This document shows positions 19,392-27,878 of a DNA stretch of 64,000 nucleotides, one piece after another. This stretch comes from CAZGCA01 sp964524145. GTDB taxonomy: Bacteria > Hydrogenedentota > CAZGCA01. The stretch is taken from NCBI GenBank assembly GCA_964524145.1, contig CAZGCA010000024.1, forward strand, positions 1 through 64,000, read 5' to 3'. The stretch's first letter is position 1. Every line of letters starts with the position of its first letter. A program made the translations under genes and the position numbers. The notes beneath the pieces were generated by a model. It was not told the origin of the DNA and made no database searches. It saw only the letters and a program-made list of their open reading frames with translations.

Positions 19392-20125
19392 TGACGGTCG
19401 CGCTATTGGCGCTCATCGTGTTCGCGGCATTCCTCGTCGAGGCGACGCTGGGGTTCGGCGCGACCATTGTCACGGTAACACTGGGCGTGTTTCTATACCC
19501 GATCGACGTCCTCCTGCCGACCTTCGTGCCGATCAACATGCTCCTCTCACTCTACATCGTCGTCCGATACCGGAACGATATATGCTGGCGCCTGCTCCTG
19601 CGCCGGACCCTGCCTATGATGGGAGTGGGCATGCCTGCCGGAATGCTCCTGTTCCACGCCGGCAGCAGTCGCCTGCTGAAGATCGTCTTCGGCGCCTTCG
19701 TCGTCGGCCTCTCCGCGCTGGAGCTGGCGCGCATGACGCGCCACAGCCAGGCGTCACCCAAACCTCTTAAGCTCTCCTCCCAAGCTCTCCTTCTGGTGGC
19801 GGGAGGTGTTGTCCACGGCGCGTACGCAACGGGCGGACCGATGGCCGTCTACGTGACCGGCCGAGAGCTGCCCGACAAGCGGTCCTTCCGAAGCACGCTT
19901 TGTATGTTGTGGTTCGTGCTGAACGCGGCGCTGGTCGTGAGCTATGCCGTTTCGGGGGTGCTTAACAGCAACACCGCGCACATCAGCTTGTACCTGCTTG
20001 CACCGCTGCTGGCTGGTCTTGTTGCAGGCGAATGGTTCCATGACCGGGTCAACGCGGCGGCATTTCGCGCCCTGGTTTTCATGCTGTTACTCGTCGCCGG
20101 TGGGATACTCGTCGCGAGCGCTTAG
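19391..20125 (+). CDS. TauE/SafE-family membrane transporter
   Basis: A 244-residue polytopic membrane protein of the TauE/SafE (sulfite exporter) family. It has about eight hydrophobic segments and the family's N-terminal pattern (FLVEATLGFGATIVTVTLG) repeated in spirit in the second half (GGVVHGAYATGGPMAVYV). Family members export sulfite, sulfoacetate or other organosulfur anions. The start at ATG 19391 overlaps the preceding stop (TGATG), a coupled arrangement; an in-frame GTG at 19376 is less likely. The pairing with a PLP lyase suggests export of an anion released from an amino acid derivative, but the sequence cannot confirm sulfur. Confidence 0.85.
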   Translation: MTVALLALIVFAAFLVEATLGFGATIVTVTLGVFLYPIDVLLPTFVPINMLLSLYIVVRYRNDICWRLLLRRTLPMMGVGMPAGMLLFHAGSSRLLKIVFGAFVVGLSALELARMTRHSQASPKPLKLSSQALLLVAGGVVHGAYATGGPMAVYVTGRELPDKRSFRSTLCMLWFVLNAALVVSYAVSGVLNSNTAHISLYLLAPLLAGLVAGEWFHDRVNAAAFRALVFMLLLVAGGILVASA

Positions 20126-20136
20126 AGGAGAGCGGC

Positions 20137-21189
20137 ATGGGGGAAGAGAACCTCGTCTTTGGAACCACACTCGCGCTTGCTGAGCTTCCGTACTTTGAGC
20201 GAGGCGAGGGCGACCGGCTCGTGTTGGCCGAGCCCGGTCTCGGCCCCGTCGTCGATGTGCACACCCACCTTGCGCTCACCTGCGTGCGCCATGCAGCGGT
20301 CGATCTCTGGCGGGAGCACGCCCGGACGGAACACTACCTGCCTGTCGAGCGCGAACTCGACTTGGACATCTACGCGAACAGGAACTTGACCCGACACGAC
20401 ATTAAGCGCATGAAGCGCGACCTCACCCTTGCCGGCGCGACGCGTTCGGGATTGCGGCGCACACACACAGCCGCAAACCTATTGCGGGAGATGGGAGAGC
20501 TGGGTATTGCCGCCTCCGTGCTCCTGCCGATCGACTTTCCCTGTCTCTCGTGGAACGCCGAAGCGTACCTCGCGGTGGCGGCAATCGAGCCGGCACTCGT
20601 CAGCCTCGGCTCGGTACACCCCTACGCCAGGGACGTCGCCGGCCGGCTCGCACGACAGAAGGAGCTGGGAGCCAGAGGCATCAAGGTCCACCCTGCAGCC
20701 CAGCTCGTTGCCCCCGACAACAGGCGCGCCATGAAGCTCTACCGGTTGTGCGCGGACCTCGATCTTCCCGTACTCTGGCATTGTGGTCCCGTCGGGATAG
20801 AGCCGCGGCTCGCGCGACGTCTCTGTCAGCTTAAACGATACCGGCCCGCAGTACGTGAGAACCCGCACACCGTCTTCATCCTGGGTCATTCCGGGGCGCT
20901 TCAGATGGAGATGGCTCTCGAACTGGCACTACACTATCCTAACGTGTACTTGGATGTTTCAAACCAGAGCCTGACTAGTGTTCGACGCATTATCGCCGAG
21001 GCGCCCGCCGACCGCGTCCTCTTCGGCTCCGACTGGCCTTTCTACCATCAGGCTGTTGCGCTGGCGAAGGTCTTGATCGCCACAGACGGCTGTCCCCCGG
21101 CGCGCAGGCGGGTGCTCTGGGAGAACGCAGCCCGCCTTTTCCACCTGGATGAGCCAAAAGAAGGGATGTCACGAGTGTCGGAGAACTGA
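20137..21189 (+). CDS. Amidohydrolase-family metal-dependent hydrolase
   Basis: A 350-residue TIM-barrel hydrolase of the amidohydrolase 2 type. Metal-binding and catalytic motifs are VDVHTHL (H42, H44), GIKVHPAAQ, VLWHCGP, FILGHSGA and the C-terminal FGSDWPFYH. Such enzymes hydrolyse or decarboxylate small cyclic or carboxylated substrates with one metal ion in the cytoplasm. An AGGAGAG ribosome site precedes the ATG by a few bases, and the gap to the TauE-type gene is 11 bases, so it is the third gene of the operon. The specific reaction is unknown. It ends 52 bases before the convergent PIG-L gene. Confidence 0.85.
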   Translation: MGEENLVFGTTLALAELPYFERGEGDRLVLAEPGLGPVVDVHTHLALTCVRHAAVDLWREHARTEHYLPVERELDLDIYANRNLTRHDIKRMKRDLTLAGATRSGLRRTHTAANLLREMGELGIAASVLLPIDFPCLSWNAEAYLAVAAIEPALVSLGSVHPYARDVAGRLARQKELGARGIKVHPAAQLVAPDNRRAMKLYRLCADLDLPVLWHCGPVGIEPRLARRLCQLKRYRPAVRENPHTVFILGHSGALQMEMALELALHYPNVYLDVSNQSLTSVRRIIAEAPADRVLFGSDWPFYHQAVALAKVLIATDGCPPARRRVLWENAARLFHLDEPKEGMSRVSEN

Positions 21190-21241
21190 GCTCTCATCTC
21201 CAGACAACGGCGTCGTCACGCACCCGTACGCGACCACTCCG

Positions 21242-22177
21242 TCATCTCGGACTGTCAGGGAAGAACGGGAACAGCCGCCGCAACTCTTTCTCAGACGGTT
21301 GTCGCCCGTACTCGCAGATCTCGAACGCTTCGGCGTACTTGATCGACTTGGCCGCTTCCGCACCGTACCACTTCTCGATCTGTTTCCGGTACATATTGGC
21401 AGGCCCCATCATCCGCGGCCTGAATGTCTCGACTATCATCTTCTTGGCCTCGGCCGGGTCTTCCGGAACACGGTCGAGCATACCGGCGTGCCACGGTCCC
21501 CACTCGAGAAACTGGGATGTGATGCGGCTCAAAGCGTCCAGCTTCTTCTCGATAACATCATCTACCGAGACGACAACGTCGGCAGTGAAGGGGTACGGTT
21601 TCTTAAACCTGTCCGAGACATACATATACACCGGATTCTTCCTGAGAGGAGGCGTGTCCGGGCAAATGAACGGGACTGTCACCATATACGCCCCGTCCTG
21701 AACGAGAATTGCAGTGTACCGGTGGTCGGGATGATAATCGTTGGTTCTCGGACCCAAAACGAGGTCCGCACCCCACTCGCGAGTGAGCCGGATGAGCTCC
21801 TTGCGAATCTCGAGCGTCGGCATCAATTCGCCATCGTGGTGGTCGAGCACCTGGGTTTCTATACCCAATACGCGGGCCGCTTCCTCGACCTCGGCGGTGC
21901 GACGCTGCGCCAGGGGGCCGCCGGCCATCTTGAAATGGCCGATATCCCCGTTCGTCACCGAGACAAACTTCACCTTGTGGCCCAAGGCCGCCCACTTCGC
22001 CGCCACGCCTCCGGCCTTCAACTCGCAGTCGTCAGGGTGGGCGCCGAATACTATAATGCGGAGCTTCTCTCCGCCTCCCGGATTGTCTGCAGCAAACGCC
22101 GATCGCTCGTAGATCCCGACAAACGCGCAGACAACCAACAGCGCCAAGCATACGAACACAACCAAAAACTTCAGCAT
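21242..22177 (-). CDS. Exported PIG-L family deacetylase
   Basis: A 311-residue protein with an N-terminal hydrophobic signal (LKFLVVFVCLALLVVCAFV, residues 2-20), then the PIG-L/LmbE deacetylase domain. The zinc-binding AHPDD motif (GAHPDDCELKAGG) and the DYHPDHRYTA segment are present. PIG-L enzymes remove acetyl groups from N-acetylglucosamine-type substrates; secreted versions are common beside DUF1080 proteins in planctomycete-like genomes. The ATG is chosen because AAGGGG precedes it by about 9 bases; a much longer in-frame reading runs back into an intergenic palindrome and is not real coding. Probably acts on an extracytoplasmic sugar. Confidence 0.85.
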   Translation of the reverse strand: MLKFLVVFVCLALLVVCAFVGIYERSAFAADNPGGGEKLRIIVFGAHPDDCELKAGGVAAKWAALGHKVKFVSVTNGDIGHFKMAGGPLAQRRTAEVEEAARVLGIETQVLDHHDGELMPTLEIRKELIRLTREWGADLVLGPRTNDYHPDHRYTAILVQDGAYMVTVPFICPDTPPLRKNPVYMYVSDRFKKPYPFTADVVVSVDDVIEKKLDALSRITSQFLEWGPWHAGMLDRVPEDPAEAKKMIVETFRPRMMGPANMYRKQIEKWYGAEAAKSIKYAEAFEICEYGRQPSEKELRRLFPFFPDSPR

Positions 22178-22246
22178 GGTAATTTCCCCTTCCTTTGCGC
22201 GCGAAACCCTACCGACACCCACAACTGCCAAAGTAGTCCACAAGCC

Positions 22247-22329
22247 TGTCATTCTGAGCGCAGCGAAGAATCTCCGCCTTTGCCGTCCTGCGTTTGAGAT
22301 TCTTCGCCCCGAGACTCCTCTGAATGACA
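22247..22329. repeat. Imperfect palindrome, interspersed-repeat type
   Basis: The left arm TGTCATTCTGAG..GAAGAATCTC is mirrored by GAGATTCTTCG...TGAATGACA on the right. The outer ends (TGTCATTC and GAATGACA) and the inner ends (GAAGAATCTC and GAGATTCTTC) are complementary. It lies between PIG-L and DUF1080 and codes for nothing convincing. Palindromes of this wording are widespread intergenic repeats in many bacterial draft genomes. Confidence 0.7.
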
Positions 22330-22371
22330 TGTGAACGGTTCTCTTGCTCTTCTTACCAGGACAAGCAGATA

Positions 22372-23544
22372 CTAATCCAGCGGCTTTATCCATATGTTCG
22401 TGAACCAGACCTTGCCATGGTCGCCCTGCAACACGACCGGGCCGGGCGTATCGAGGTTGCTCGAATCGCCCATATTGTAGGTTCTGGCGGCACATTCGGA
22501 TTCGTCGTGGATCAGTTCCCCGTTCTGGTAAGCGGTGATCTTACCCCCGACAAGTTTCGCCTCGACAACGTTCCATTGTCCGGGCGGTTTGCAGGCAATC
22601 GTTTTCGGCGCGATGCAATCGTACAAGGCGCCGTCGTCGTGCTTGCTGGGTGTCTCCTTGCCGTAGCTCGAATCGATCTGTATCTCCCAGAGACCACGCA
22701 GGAACACGCCGCTGTTTCCGAGCCCCTTGTACTCGTAATGGAGCAAGAAGTCGCCAAAGTTCTCCACCGTCCCGATGTTTGGAACGCGACGCATATTCGT
22801 CATGATCCCGTTCTCGACGGCCCAGAGCGGCTTCTCTTCAGGCTTCGGCTGAACAAGCTCGTGCGGTATCCAGCCTTCAAGATCCTGCAGGTTGAACAAC
22901 CGTCTCCACCCTTCGCCGAAGAGCGGCCGGATCTTTATGTCGCGGTACCACACCTTCCCGTGGTCGCCTTGGAACCTCAGCGGGCCCGGATCGGTCACGC
23001 GCCCCGGCAGCGCGCCGCCTGACACTTCTTTGAGCAGTACGTTGTCTTGCACGACCTTGCCGTTGAGAACCACATAGACGATACCGTCGATGAACCGCGC
23101 GTCGAGCGTGTTCCACTCGCCGGCAGGATTGGACGCGTTAACCTTCGGCGGGCTCTGCCCGTATATCGCGCCGTCATCACTGGTGCCAACCCGTCTCTTG
23201 CCGTGGCTGTCCAGCACCTGGATCTCGGTGCGACCGCGAAGATACACGCCGCTGTTGCTGTGCTCGACAATCTTATACTGAAGGTGCAGCTCGAAATCCT
23301 TCCATTTCTCGATAGTGCCGATATCGTTGACGCCGCCGCTGATGTTGGTCAGAGCACCGTCCTCGACCGTCCACTTGTTCTCCTCGCCCGGCGCTCGTAT
23401 GTTCTGCCAACCGGTCAGATCCTTGCCGTTGAATAGCGTTATCCACCCACCAAACTCCTCCCTGCCCCCAAACGCTGTCGGACACACTAGTGCGACAACA
23501 AGAACCGTGAGCGTAAAGGCCGCTATCGTACGTAAGCTACGCAT
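22372..23544 (-). CDS. Secreted tandem DUF1080 (3-keto-disaccharide hydrolase-like) protein
   Basis: A 390-residue exported protein. A signal peptide (RTIAAFTLTVLVVALVCPTAFGG, ending near residue 27) precedes two DUF1080 domains in tandem, about 30-205 and 210-390. Each has the family run: LFNGKDLTGW or LFNLQDLEGW, then NSGVYLRG or NSGVFLRG, DDGAIY or DDGALY, and a final QGDHGKVW before the last strand. DUF1080 members include 3-keto-disaccharide hydrolases and glucan-binding jelly rolls. Start chosen at the ATG after AAGGAG, not the ATG 24 bases upstream. It could form a unit with the downstream PIG-L gene, though about 190 bases and a palindrome separate them. Confidence 0.88.
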   Translation of the reverse strand: MRSLRTIAAFTLTVLVVALVCPTAFGGREEFGGWITLFNGKDLTGWQNIRAPGEENKWTVEDGALTNISGGVNDIGTIEKWKDFELHLQYKIVEHSNSGVYLRGRTEIQVLDSHGKRRVGTSDDGAIYGQSPPKVNASNPAGEWNTLDARFIDGIVYVVLNGKVVQDNVLLKEVSGGALPGRVTDPGPLRFQGDHGKVWYRDIKIRPLFGEGWRRLFNLQDLEGWIPHELVQPKPEEKPLWAVENGIMTNMRRVPNIGTVENFGDFLLHYEYKGLGNSGVFLRGLWEIQIDSSYGKETPSKHDDGALYDCIAPKTIACKPPGQWNVVEAKLVGGKITAYQNGELIHDESECAARTYNMGDSSNLDTPGPVVLQGDHGKVWFTNIWIKPLD

Positions 23545-23756
23545 AGTACATTCTCCTTTCTGCAACAACCAACAGCGCCAACTTCCGCCTGCCCTCGCAG
23601 GTCATCAGTCGCATCTTAATAGCTGAACCTCGTCCATGTCAAGCGAAAAAGGACTGCATGGCATTTGCGCTGTGGTTGTTCTGTGATTGTTTCGCCCCTC
23701 TGCGGATTCGAAGCTCCCGCAACCCGACCCGCCGGTCCATACTGTTCGTCTTTACG

Positions 23757-23786
23757 CTCGTTCCCACGGAGGACCGTGGGAACGAG
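23757..23786. repeat. Perfect 13-bp inverted repeat
   Basis: CTCGTTCCCACGG (23757-23769) and CCGTGGGAACGAG (23774-23786) form a perfect stem around an AGGA loop. It sits just past the stop of the rhomboid gene on the minus strand and lacks a clean T-run, so it may be an interspersed repeat as much as a terminator. Confidence 0.7.
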
Positions 23787-23805
23787 AAAATCCGCCTTCG
23801 ACAGT

Positions 23806-25338
23806 TCACTTCCCGAGGCTGCCAAGACCTTTGCGGGCCGGCTCGAACCCGCCGTCGATTTGGAGAGCCGTCTCCCATGCGGTTCTCGCGTCCTCGGTCC
23901 TGCCTGCAGCCCTGTATGCAAGAGCGAGGTTGTGGTAAGCAACAGTGGACTGTGGTTGAGCCCCGGCGACCGCCTCCAGCTCGCGGATAGCGTCTACAAG
24001 CATCCCGTTCCTGTAGTACGCTACACCCAGGTAACCGCGTGCCTCGGTGTCAGCCGGCGCGGCGTCGAGGACTCGCTTGAACTCTTCAATTGCCTCGTTC
24101 CATCGGCCTTCACGGAAATGTGCCGTACCGAGGTCGCGCGAGATTGCGGTCCTGTCCACTGTCACCGGTTCGTCGACAATCTCTATCGTTGGCGGCAGAT
24201 CCTGTCCGGGAAGCGGCGTCAATAGCGAGCCGGGAGCGACGTTGGAACCCCTTGCCTCTACTGCAGGTGCGGCGGACCGCACCTGCGACACGTCGACGCC
24301 GAACGATCCAAGCTGCTCGCGACACAGCGCCGCCTGGTCCCGGTTCGTCAGCCGCGGCAGAGCGAGCAGGAGCATCTTCTTGCTCCCTTCAGCATCGCCT
24401 CCGTACCGACCGAGTATCAGTCCCGCCTTAAAGGCTGCAACCGCAGCGTTCGTATCCTCGGGATACTTATCCGCCAGCCGCCGGTACGCGTCGAGCGCGA
24501 GATCATAGGCAGTGTTACGCTCGCACTCTTCTGCAGCAGCGAACTGCACCAGCGGGTCGAGACTCTCGCCGGGGTATCGCCTGGCAAACTGAGCGTAGTT
24601 CGCAAGCGCTCTTTCGGTGTTGTCACGAGCAAGATAGAGAGCCACCGATCGAGCAAGCTCGTTCCTCGGCGACATCTTTTTGACGGCGTACGCCGAAAGA
24701 AGACCGAAGACAAACCCGCCAACATGCGCCCAGTACGCGACCCCACTCCCCTCGGCGCTGGCCCCAAGACCACCGCCACCGAACAGGCTCAACACGAGCT
24801 GTTCGACGAACCAGAAGCCAACTGCCCAACTCGCCGCGATGTAGAACGTTCCAGGCCGAAAAAAGAAATACCACATCTTTATCTGGTGGCGAGGAAAGAA
24901 CAGGAAGTATGCCGCGATCACACCCGCAATTGCGCCGGAAGCGCCAACAGTCGGGAGATCGCCGTTGCCGCCTCCGGCTATTACCATCGCAACGTGGATA
25001 AGGGCGGCAACAACGCCTGATGCAACGTAGAAGAGGGCAAACCACACGTGTCCGAACCGGTCTTCGACGTGGCGGCCCGTGATCCACAGGAAGATCATGT
25101 TCCCGACGAGATGCAACGGCCCACCATGGATGAATGTGTGCGTGATAAGAGCGTGGAGCCTGAGATTGTTGGGGACGACGCCCAACATGTTGACAAACGC
25201 TTCGTAGCTCATAAGCGTCTGCTCGAAGAACGGATATGACATCAGGCCGAAGACGAAGACGTTGGACAACAGCAGGCCGTAGGTTACCCAGGGCTCTCGT
25301 TCGGTAGGATTATCGTCGCCGAGCGGTATGATAATCAT
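23806..25338 (-). CDS. Rhomboid intramembrane protease with C-terminal TPR repeats
   Basis: The 510-residue protein starts with a rhomboid domain of six or so membrane helices (about 15-218). The catalytic serine lies in GASGAIAG (S134) and the histidine in AYWAHVGGF (H205); the HGGPLHLVGNM loop (71-81) is also typical. A soluble tail holds about five tetratricopeptide-like repeats, including AHFREGRWNEAIEEFKRVL and ARGYLGVAYYRNGML. Rhomboids cleave substrates inside the membrane; the TPR tail may recruit partners on the cytoplasmic side. The start ATG lies 12 bases after the preceding gene's stop, so the two are probably cotranscribed. Confidence 0.9.
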   Translation of the reverse strand: MIIIPLGDDNPTEREPWVTYGLLLSNVFVFGLMSYPFFEQTLMSYEAFVNMLGVVPNNLRLHALITHTFIHGGPLHLVGNMIFLWITGRHVEDRFGHVWFALFYVASGVVAALIHVAMVIAGGGNGDLPTVGASGAIAGVIAAYFLFFPRHQIKMWYFFFRPGTFYIAASWAVGFWFVEQLVLSLFGGGGLGASAEGSGVAYWAHVGGFVFGLLSAYAVKKMSPRNELARSVALYLARDNTERALANYAQFARRYPGESLDPLVQFAAAEECERNTAYDLALDAYRRLADKYPEDTNAAVAAFKAGLILGRYGGDAEGSKKMLLLALPRLTNRDQAALCREQLGSFGVDVSQVRSAAPAVEARGSNVAPGSLLTPLPGQDLPPTIEIVDEPVTVDRTAISRDLGTAHFREGRWNEAIEEFKRVLDAAPADTEARGYLGVAYYRNGMLVDAIRELEAVAGAQPQSTVAYHNLALAYRAAGRTEDARTAWETALQIDGGFEPARKGLGSLGK

Positions 25339-25349
25339 TCGCTGCTAGC

Positions 25350-26531
25350 TCATGCCCCTTTGTCGAGTTGCATGACCTTTGTCCCGGCTATGATGTCGAG
25401 CAAGGCCCGGCCGTTGTTCGGTGCCGCGATAAGGAACCCCACGCCGAACGTCAGCCACGACAGGCACCGCCCGAGATATCTCAGCACGGCTCTTCCGAAC
25501 GTCAGCGGTGACCCGTCGGTTGTGGTGACGAGGAGCCGTAGTCTGCTCTTGCCTATCGTTTGGCCCGTCCTGACGTTGGACGCAACATAGTAGACCGCTC
25601 CAACAATAATGAGGCAACCGAGGAAGACTCCCACGTATATGGCCGCCAGTTGGCCCAGCGCCGCAAGATAGGTTTCGGCTTCCGGAGAACCCGGAACCAA
25701 GTTGTCTGCGGCATCGGTCAGTTCCGCGAGCCTCTGTTCCAACTCGACTATGGCGCTCACACGGCGTCTCACAAGCGCCAGGACAGGAACAGCCAGTACT
25801 GTGGCGACGGTGTACGTGATCGCCCAGTCGATGAACTGTGCGTTGAGACGCGAGAAGAACGAGGCCGGTTGCAGGAGCGCGCGTCCCTTCCGGCCCACGC
25901 CGGAGGAAACGCTCTCATCGGTCTCAATGGGAGCCATGCAGTTCCAGCAGTACTTTCTGTGCCGTTCGTTCTCCTTGCCGCAGAGATGGCACAGCACGTT
26001 GGCCGACGCGTCGTGCAACCTCGGAGGCAGCGGTTTCGTTCCGACGGCGACTGGAGATGCGTCAGCCCAAGGGCGTGGCCCAATCGCAGTCGTCGCCTGT
26101 CCGGTACCGCCTGCGGCGTCGCTGAGATTAAGCATGGCTGTGCGTGCAGGTTCAAAGCTCGGGTCGATTTCGAGGGCATGCTGGTACGCAGCCCGAGTTC
26201 GATCGATCATGCCCGCGGCTTGTGCCGCCGTGCCAAGGTCACAGTAGGCTTGCGCTGATGTGCCGTAGAGCGTTGCCGCGGCTTCAAGCTGAGCAACGGC
26301 CTCCGTGTATCGACCGGCTCGGTAGTAGACACTGCCGAGATTCCAACGCATCTCGGCCGAGCTCGGCGCAGCTTCAATACCGCGTTCCAGGACGGAAATC
26401 GCCTCTTCGACGTCGCCGTTGAGGAAATGAGTGCGGGCGAGCCGGGTTATCGCGGACGGGTCCGTCGGACCACCGTGGCGCGCATCGCCCCGTTGGCCCT
26501 TGTCTTCCACGGAGGTCTCCGAACCGGCCAT
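25350..26531 (-). CDS. TPR, zinc-ribbon and RDD-domain membrane protein
   Basis: The 393-residue protein has three parts. Residues about 25-135 form three TPR repeats (HFLNGDVEEAISVLERGI, VYYRAGRYTEAVAQLE). Around 180-200 lies a zinc ribbon, CHLCGKENERHRKYCWNC. The C-terminal half is an RDD domain with transmembrane helices (FFSRLNAQFIDWAITY at its beginning, TGQTIGKSRLRL and a final ALLDIIAGTKVM). RDD proteins are poorly understood membrane proteins, some of which transport ions. The TPR style resembles that of the downstream rhomboid tail, suggesting related partners. No substrate can be named. Confidence 0.82.
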   Translation of the reverse strand: MAGSETSVEDKGQRGDARHGGPTDPSAITRLARTHFLNGDVEEAISVLERGIEAAPSSAEMRWNLGSVYYRAGRYTEAVAQLEAAATLYGTSAQAYCDLGTAAQAAGMIDRTRAAYQHALEIDPSFEPARTAMLNLSDAAGGTGQATTAIGPRPWADASPVAVGTKPLPPRLHDASANVLCHLCGKENERHRKYCWNCMAPIETDESVSSGVGRKGRALLQPASFFSRLNAQFIDWAITYTVATVLAVPVLALVRRRVSAIVELEQRLAELTDAADNLVPGSPEAETYLAALGQLAAIYVGVFLGCLIIVGAVYYVASNVRTGQTIGKSRLRLLVTTTDGSPLTFGRAVLRYLGRCLSWLTFGVGFLIAAPNNGRALLDIIAGTKVMQLDKGA

Positions 26532-26577
26532 CGCAGCATCTCTTTCACAGAAGGCCAGGAGCGGCCCGTAGCGACAA

Positions 26578-27387
26578 TCACGACCTAGCCATAAGGTATA
26601 TCAGGAGAACCACCGGCCATCCGCAGATAAGCATTGCGGCAGCCCAGGCGATCCCTGTCATGCCCCTCGAATTGGCGTCGACGAAGACCCACACGGTAGC
26701 GGCAATGGTAGTGATTATCCCGAATGCCCACAGGAGTATAACCATAACCCCGAGTCCTGTGGCTACCTTCATCGCTTCTTCATCGCTGGCGGTCGCCTTT
26801 GGCATCTGAGCTGGCTTGGCAGGTCTGGGTGTTCCAGGGGCAGAAGTCGGCATGCGACTCGGCCCTGGCAAGCTGGGGGGTCCGGCAGAAGGTGTCGGGG
26901 GGGTGAAAGAAGGTACGCCGCCACCACCGCCACCACCGCGAGACTGCATGTACTGTTGAATCAGCTCCGGAGGAATGTTGTCCAGTTTCACGCCGGGAGG
27001 CAGTTTCACTCCCGCGGGCAGTTTTATTGCCCCACCGCCCGCGCCACCACTCGGTTGCCCATCCTTCTTCGTCTGGCCGGCCACACGACGGGTAAGCCAC
27101 TTTCTATCCCTCAGTACCCAACCCCTGTCGAGATAGTTGCGCGTCGATTTTTCCGGAGTTTCGATCCTGTCCACCATCTTCATAGCAAACGTTTGCAGGG
27201 TTCCACCCGGCAGTTGCACTCTCAGCGTCGCGTCGTCCTTTTCTATCATTTCGACTTGCTCAAGAACTTGTCCGTCCTTGAGATGGACGTCCACCACGAG
27301 GCTTGTGATTGCAGCCGATGCCGGGCGTGGCTGACAGAACAGCAGCAGCAAAAACACAAGAAGATAAAGATAATAGGTCCGCTTCAA
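26578..27387 (-). CDS. Membrane protein with LKDG-type beta domain and Pro/Gly-rich linker
   Basis: I recognise no named family for this 269-residue protein. It has a signal sequence (YLYLLVFLLLLFCQPRPASA), a small beta-rich region (VDVHLKDGQVLEQVEMIEKD, up to VDRIETPE), a low-complexity linker rich in glycine and proline (about 105-200), and two C-terminal membrane helices (VMVILLWAFGIITTIAATVW and AAAMLICGWPVVLLIYLM). Start is a TTG preceded by AAGGTG. The beta region resembles that in the secreted protein encoded at 37100-37849. It lies 46 bases upstream of the TPR/RDD gene on the same strand and probably heads that transcript. Confidence 0.65.
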   Translation of the reverse strand: MKRTYYLYLLVFLLLLFCQPRPASAAITSLVVDVHLKDGQVLEQVEMIEKDDATLRVQLPGGTLQTFAMKMVDRIETPEKSTRNYLDRGWVLRDRKWLTRRVAGQTKKDGQPSGGAGGGAIKLPAGVKLPPGVKLDNIPPELIQQYMQSRGGGGGGGVPSFTPPTPSAGPPSLPGPSRMPTSAPGTPRPAKPAQMPKATASDEEAMKVATGLGVMVILLWAFGIITTIAATVWVFVDANSRGMTGIAWAAAMLICGWPVVLLIYLMARS

Positions 27388-27582
27388 GATCGCACACCTT
27401 TACTGAAACGTACTGAACTCACTCGCGCTGCCGGAACGTATCCACCTTTCCCCGCCAACCCCATCCCAAGGACTACTCTAGCAGGTTGGCACGGTATCTG
27501 TCAAGCACGGCGAAGGCGGTACCACACCAGGAGGCCGCTCGCCGACTCGCCGACAACGCGCACCCCAAACGCCTTCCGAACC

Positions 27583-27611
27583 TTGACATATACGACAGAC
27601 ACGGCTATAAT
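27583..27611 (+). promoter_or_regulatory. Consensus sigma70 promoter of the graspetide locus
   Basis: TTGACA (27583-27588) and TATAAT (27606-27611) are both perfect consensus hexamers with a 17-base spacer. It is the strongest promoter I saw in the window. Transcription would start near 27618, 36 bases before the precursor ATG. A GGAGG at 27641-27645 serves as ribosome site. Confidence 0.85.
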
Positions 27612-27653
27612 TAAGTAGAGGAGAGTAAAACGAAATACAGGGAGGGCGCAGAC

Positions 27654-27854
27654 ATGATATCCAGAACAATCAAACCGCTGACGCGCACCGACAACCTGTT
27701 TGTCGAGGAGTTGGAAAGGCAGGGGGGCCCTGTTTACGCCTTGATAATGAGCAAGAAGGATTCGCTCTGCATCATGCTGAGGGCCTTGCTGGGTGGCGGC
27801 GTCGTGACGACGCTGGCTATTGGCGAAGAGGACTGCGGCATAGATCTCTTTTGA
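27654..27854 (+). CDS. Graspetide (plesiocin-like) precursor peptide, TTxxxxEE core
   Basis: A 66-residue peptide read from ATG with GGAGG 8 bases upstream, directly under a consensus promoter. Residues 1-45 look like a leader, including an acidic amphipathic stretch (NLFVEELERQGG). After a glycine linker (LLGGG, 45-49) the core reads TTLAIGEEDCGI: T52 and T53, four residues, then E58 and E59. TTxxxxEE is the known signature of group 2 graspetides such as plesiocin, in which an ATP-grasp enzyme joins Thr hydroxyls to Glu carboxyls as esters. An ATP-grasp ligase gene follows. The second copy of the core downstream supports this reading. What the product does is unknown. Confidence 0.78.
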   Translation: MISRTIKPLTRTDNLFVEELERQGGPVYALIMSKKDSLCIMLRALLGGGVVTTLAIGEEDCGIDLF

Positions 27855-27878
27855 GTCCGGTTCTGCGAATGGGGTTCG

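Noticed and set aside
26880..26945. Tandem-repeat or CRISPR-like array in the CCACCACCG stretch
   Set aside because: It is the glycine-rich linker codons of the protein at 26578-27387; no repeat-spacer structure exists in the window.
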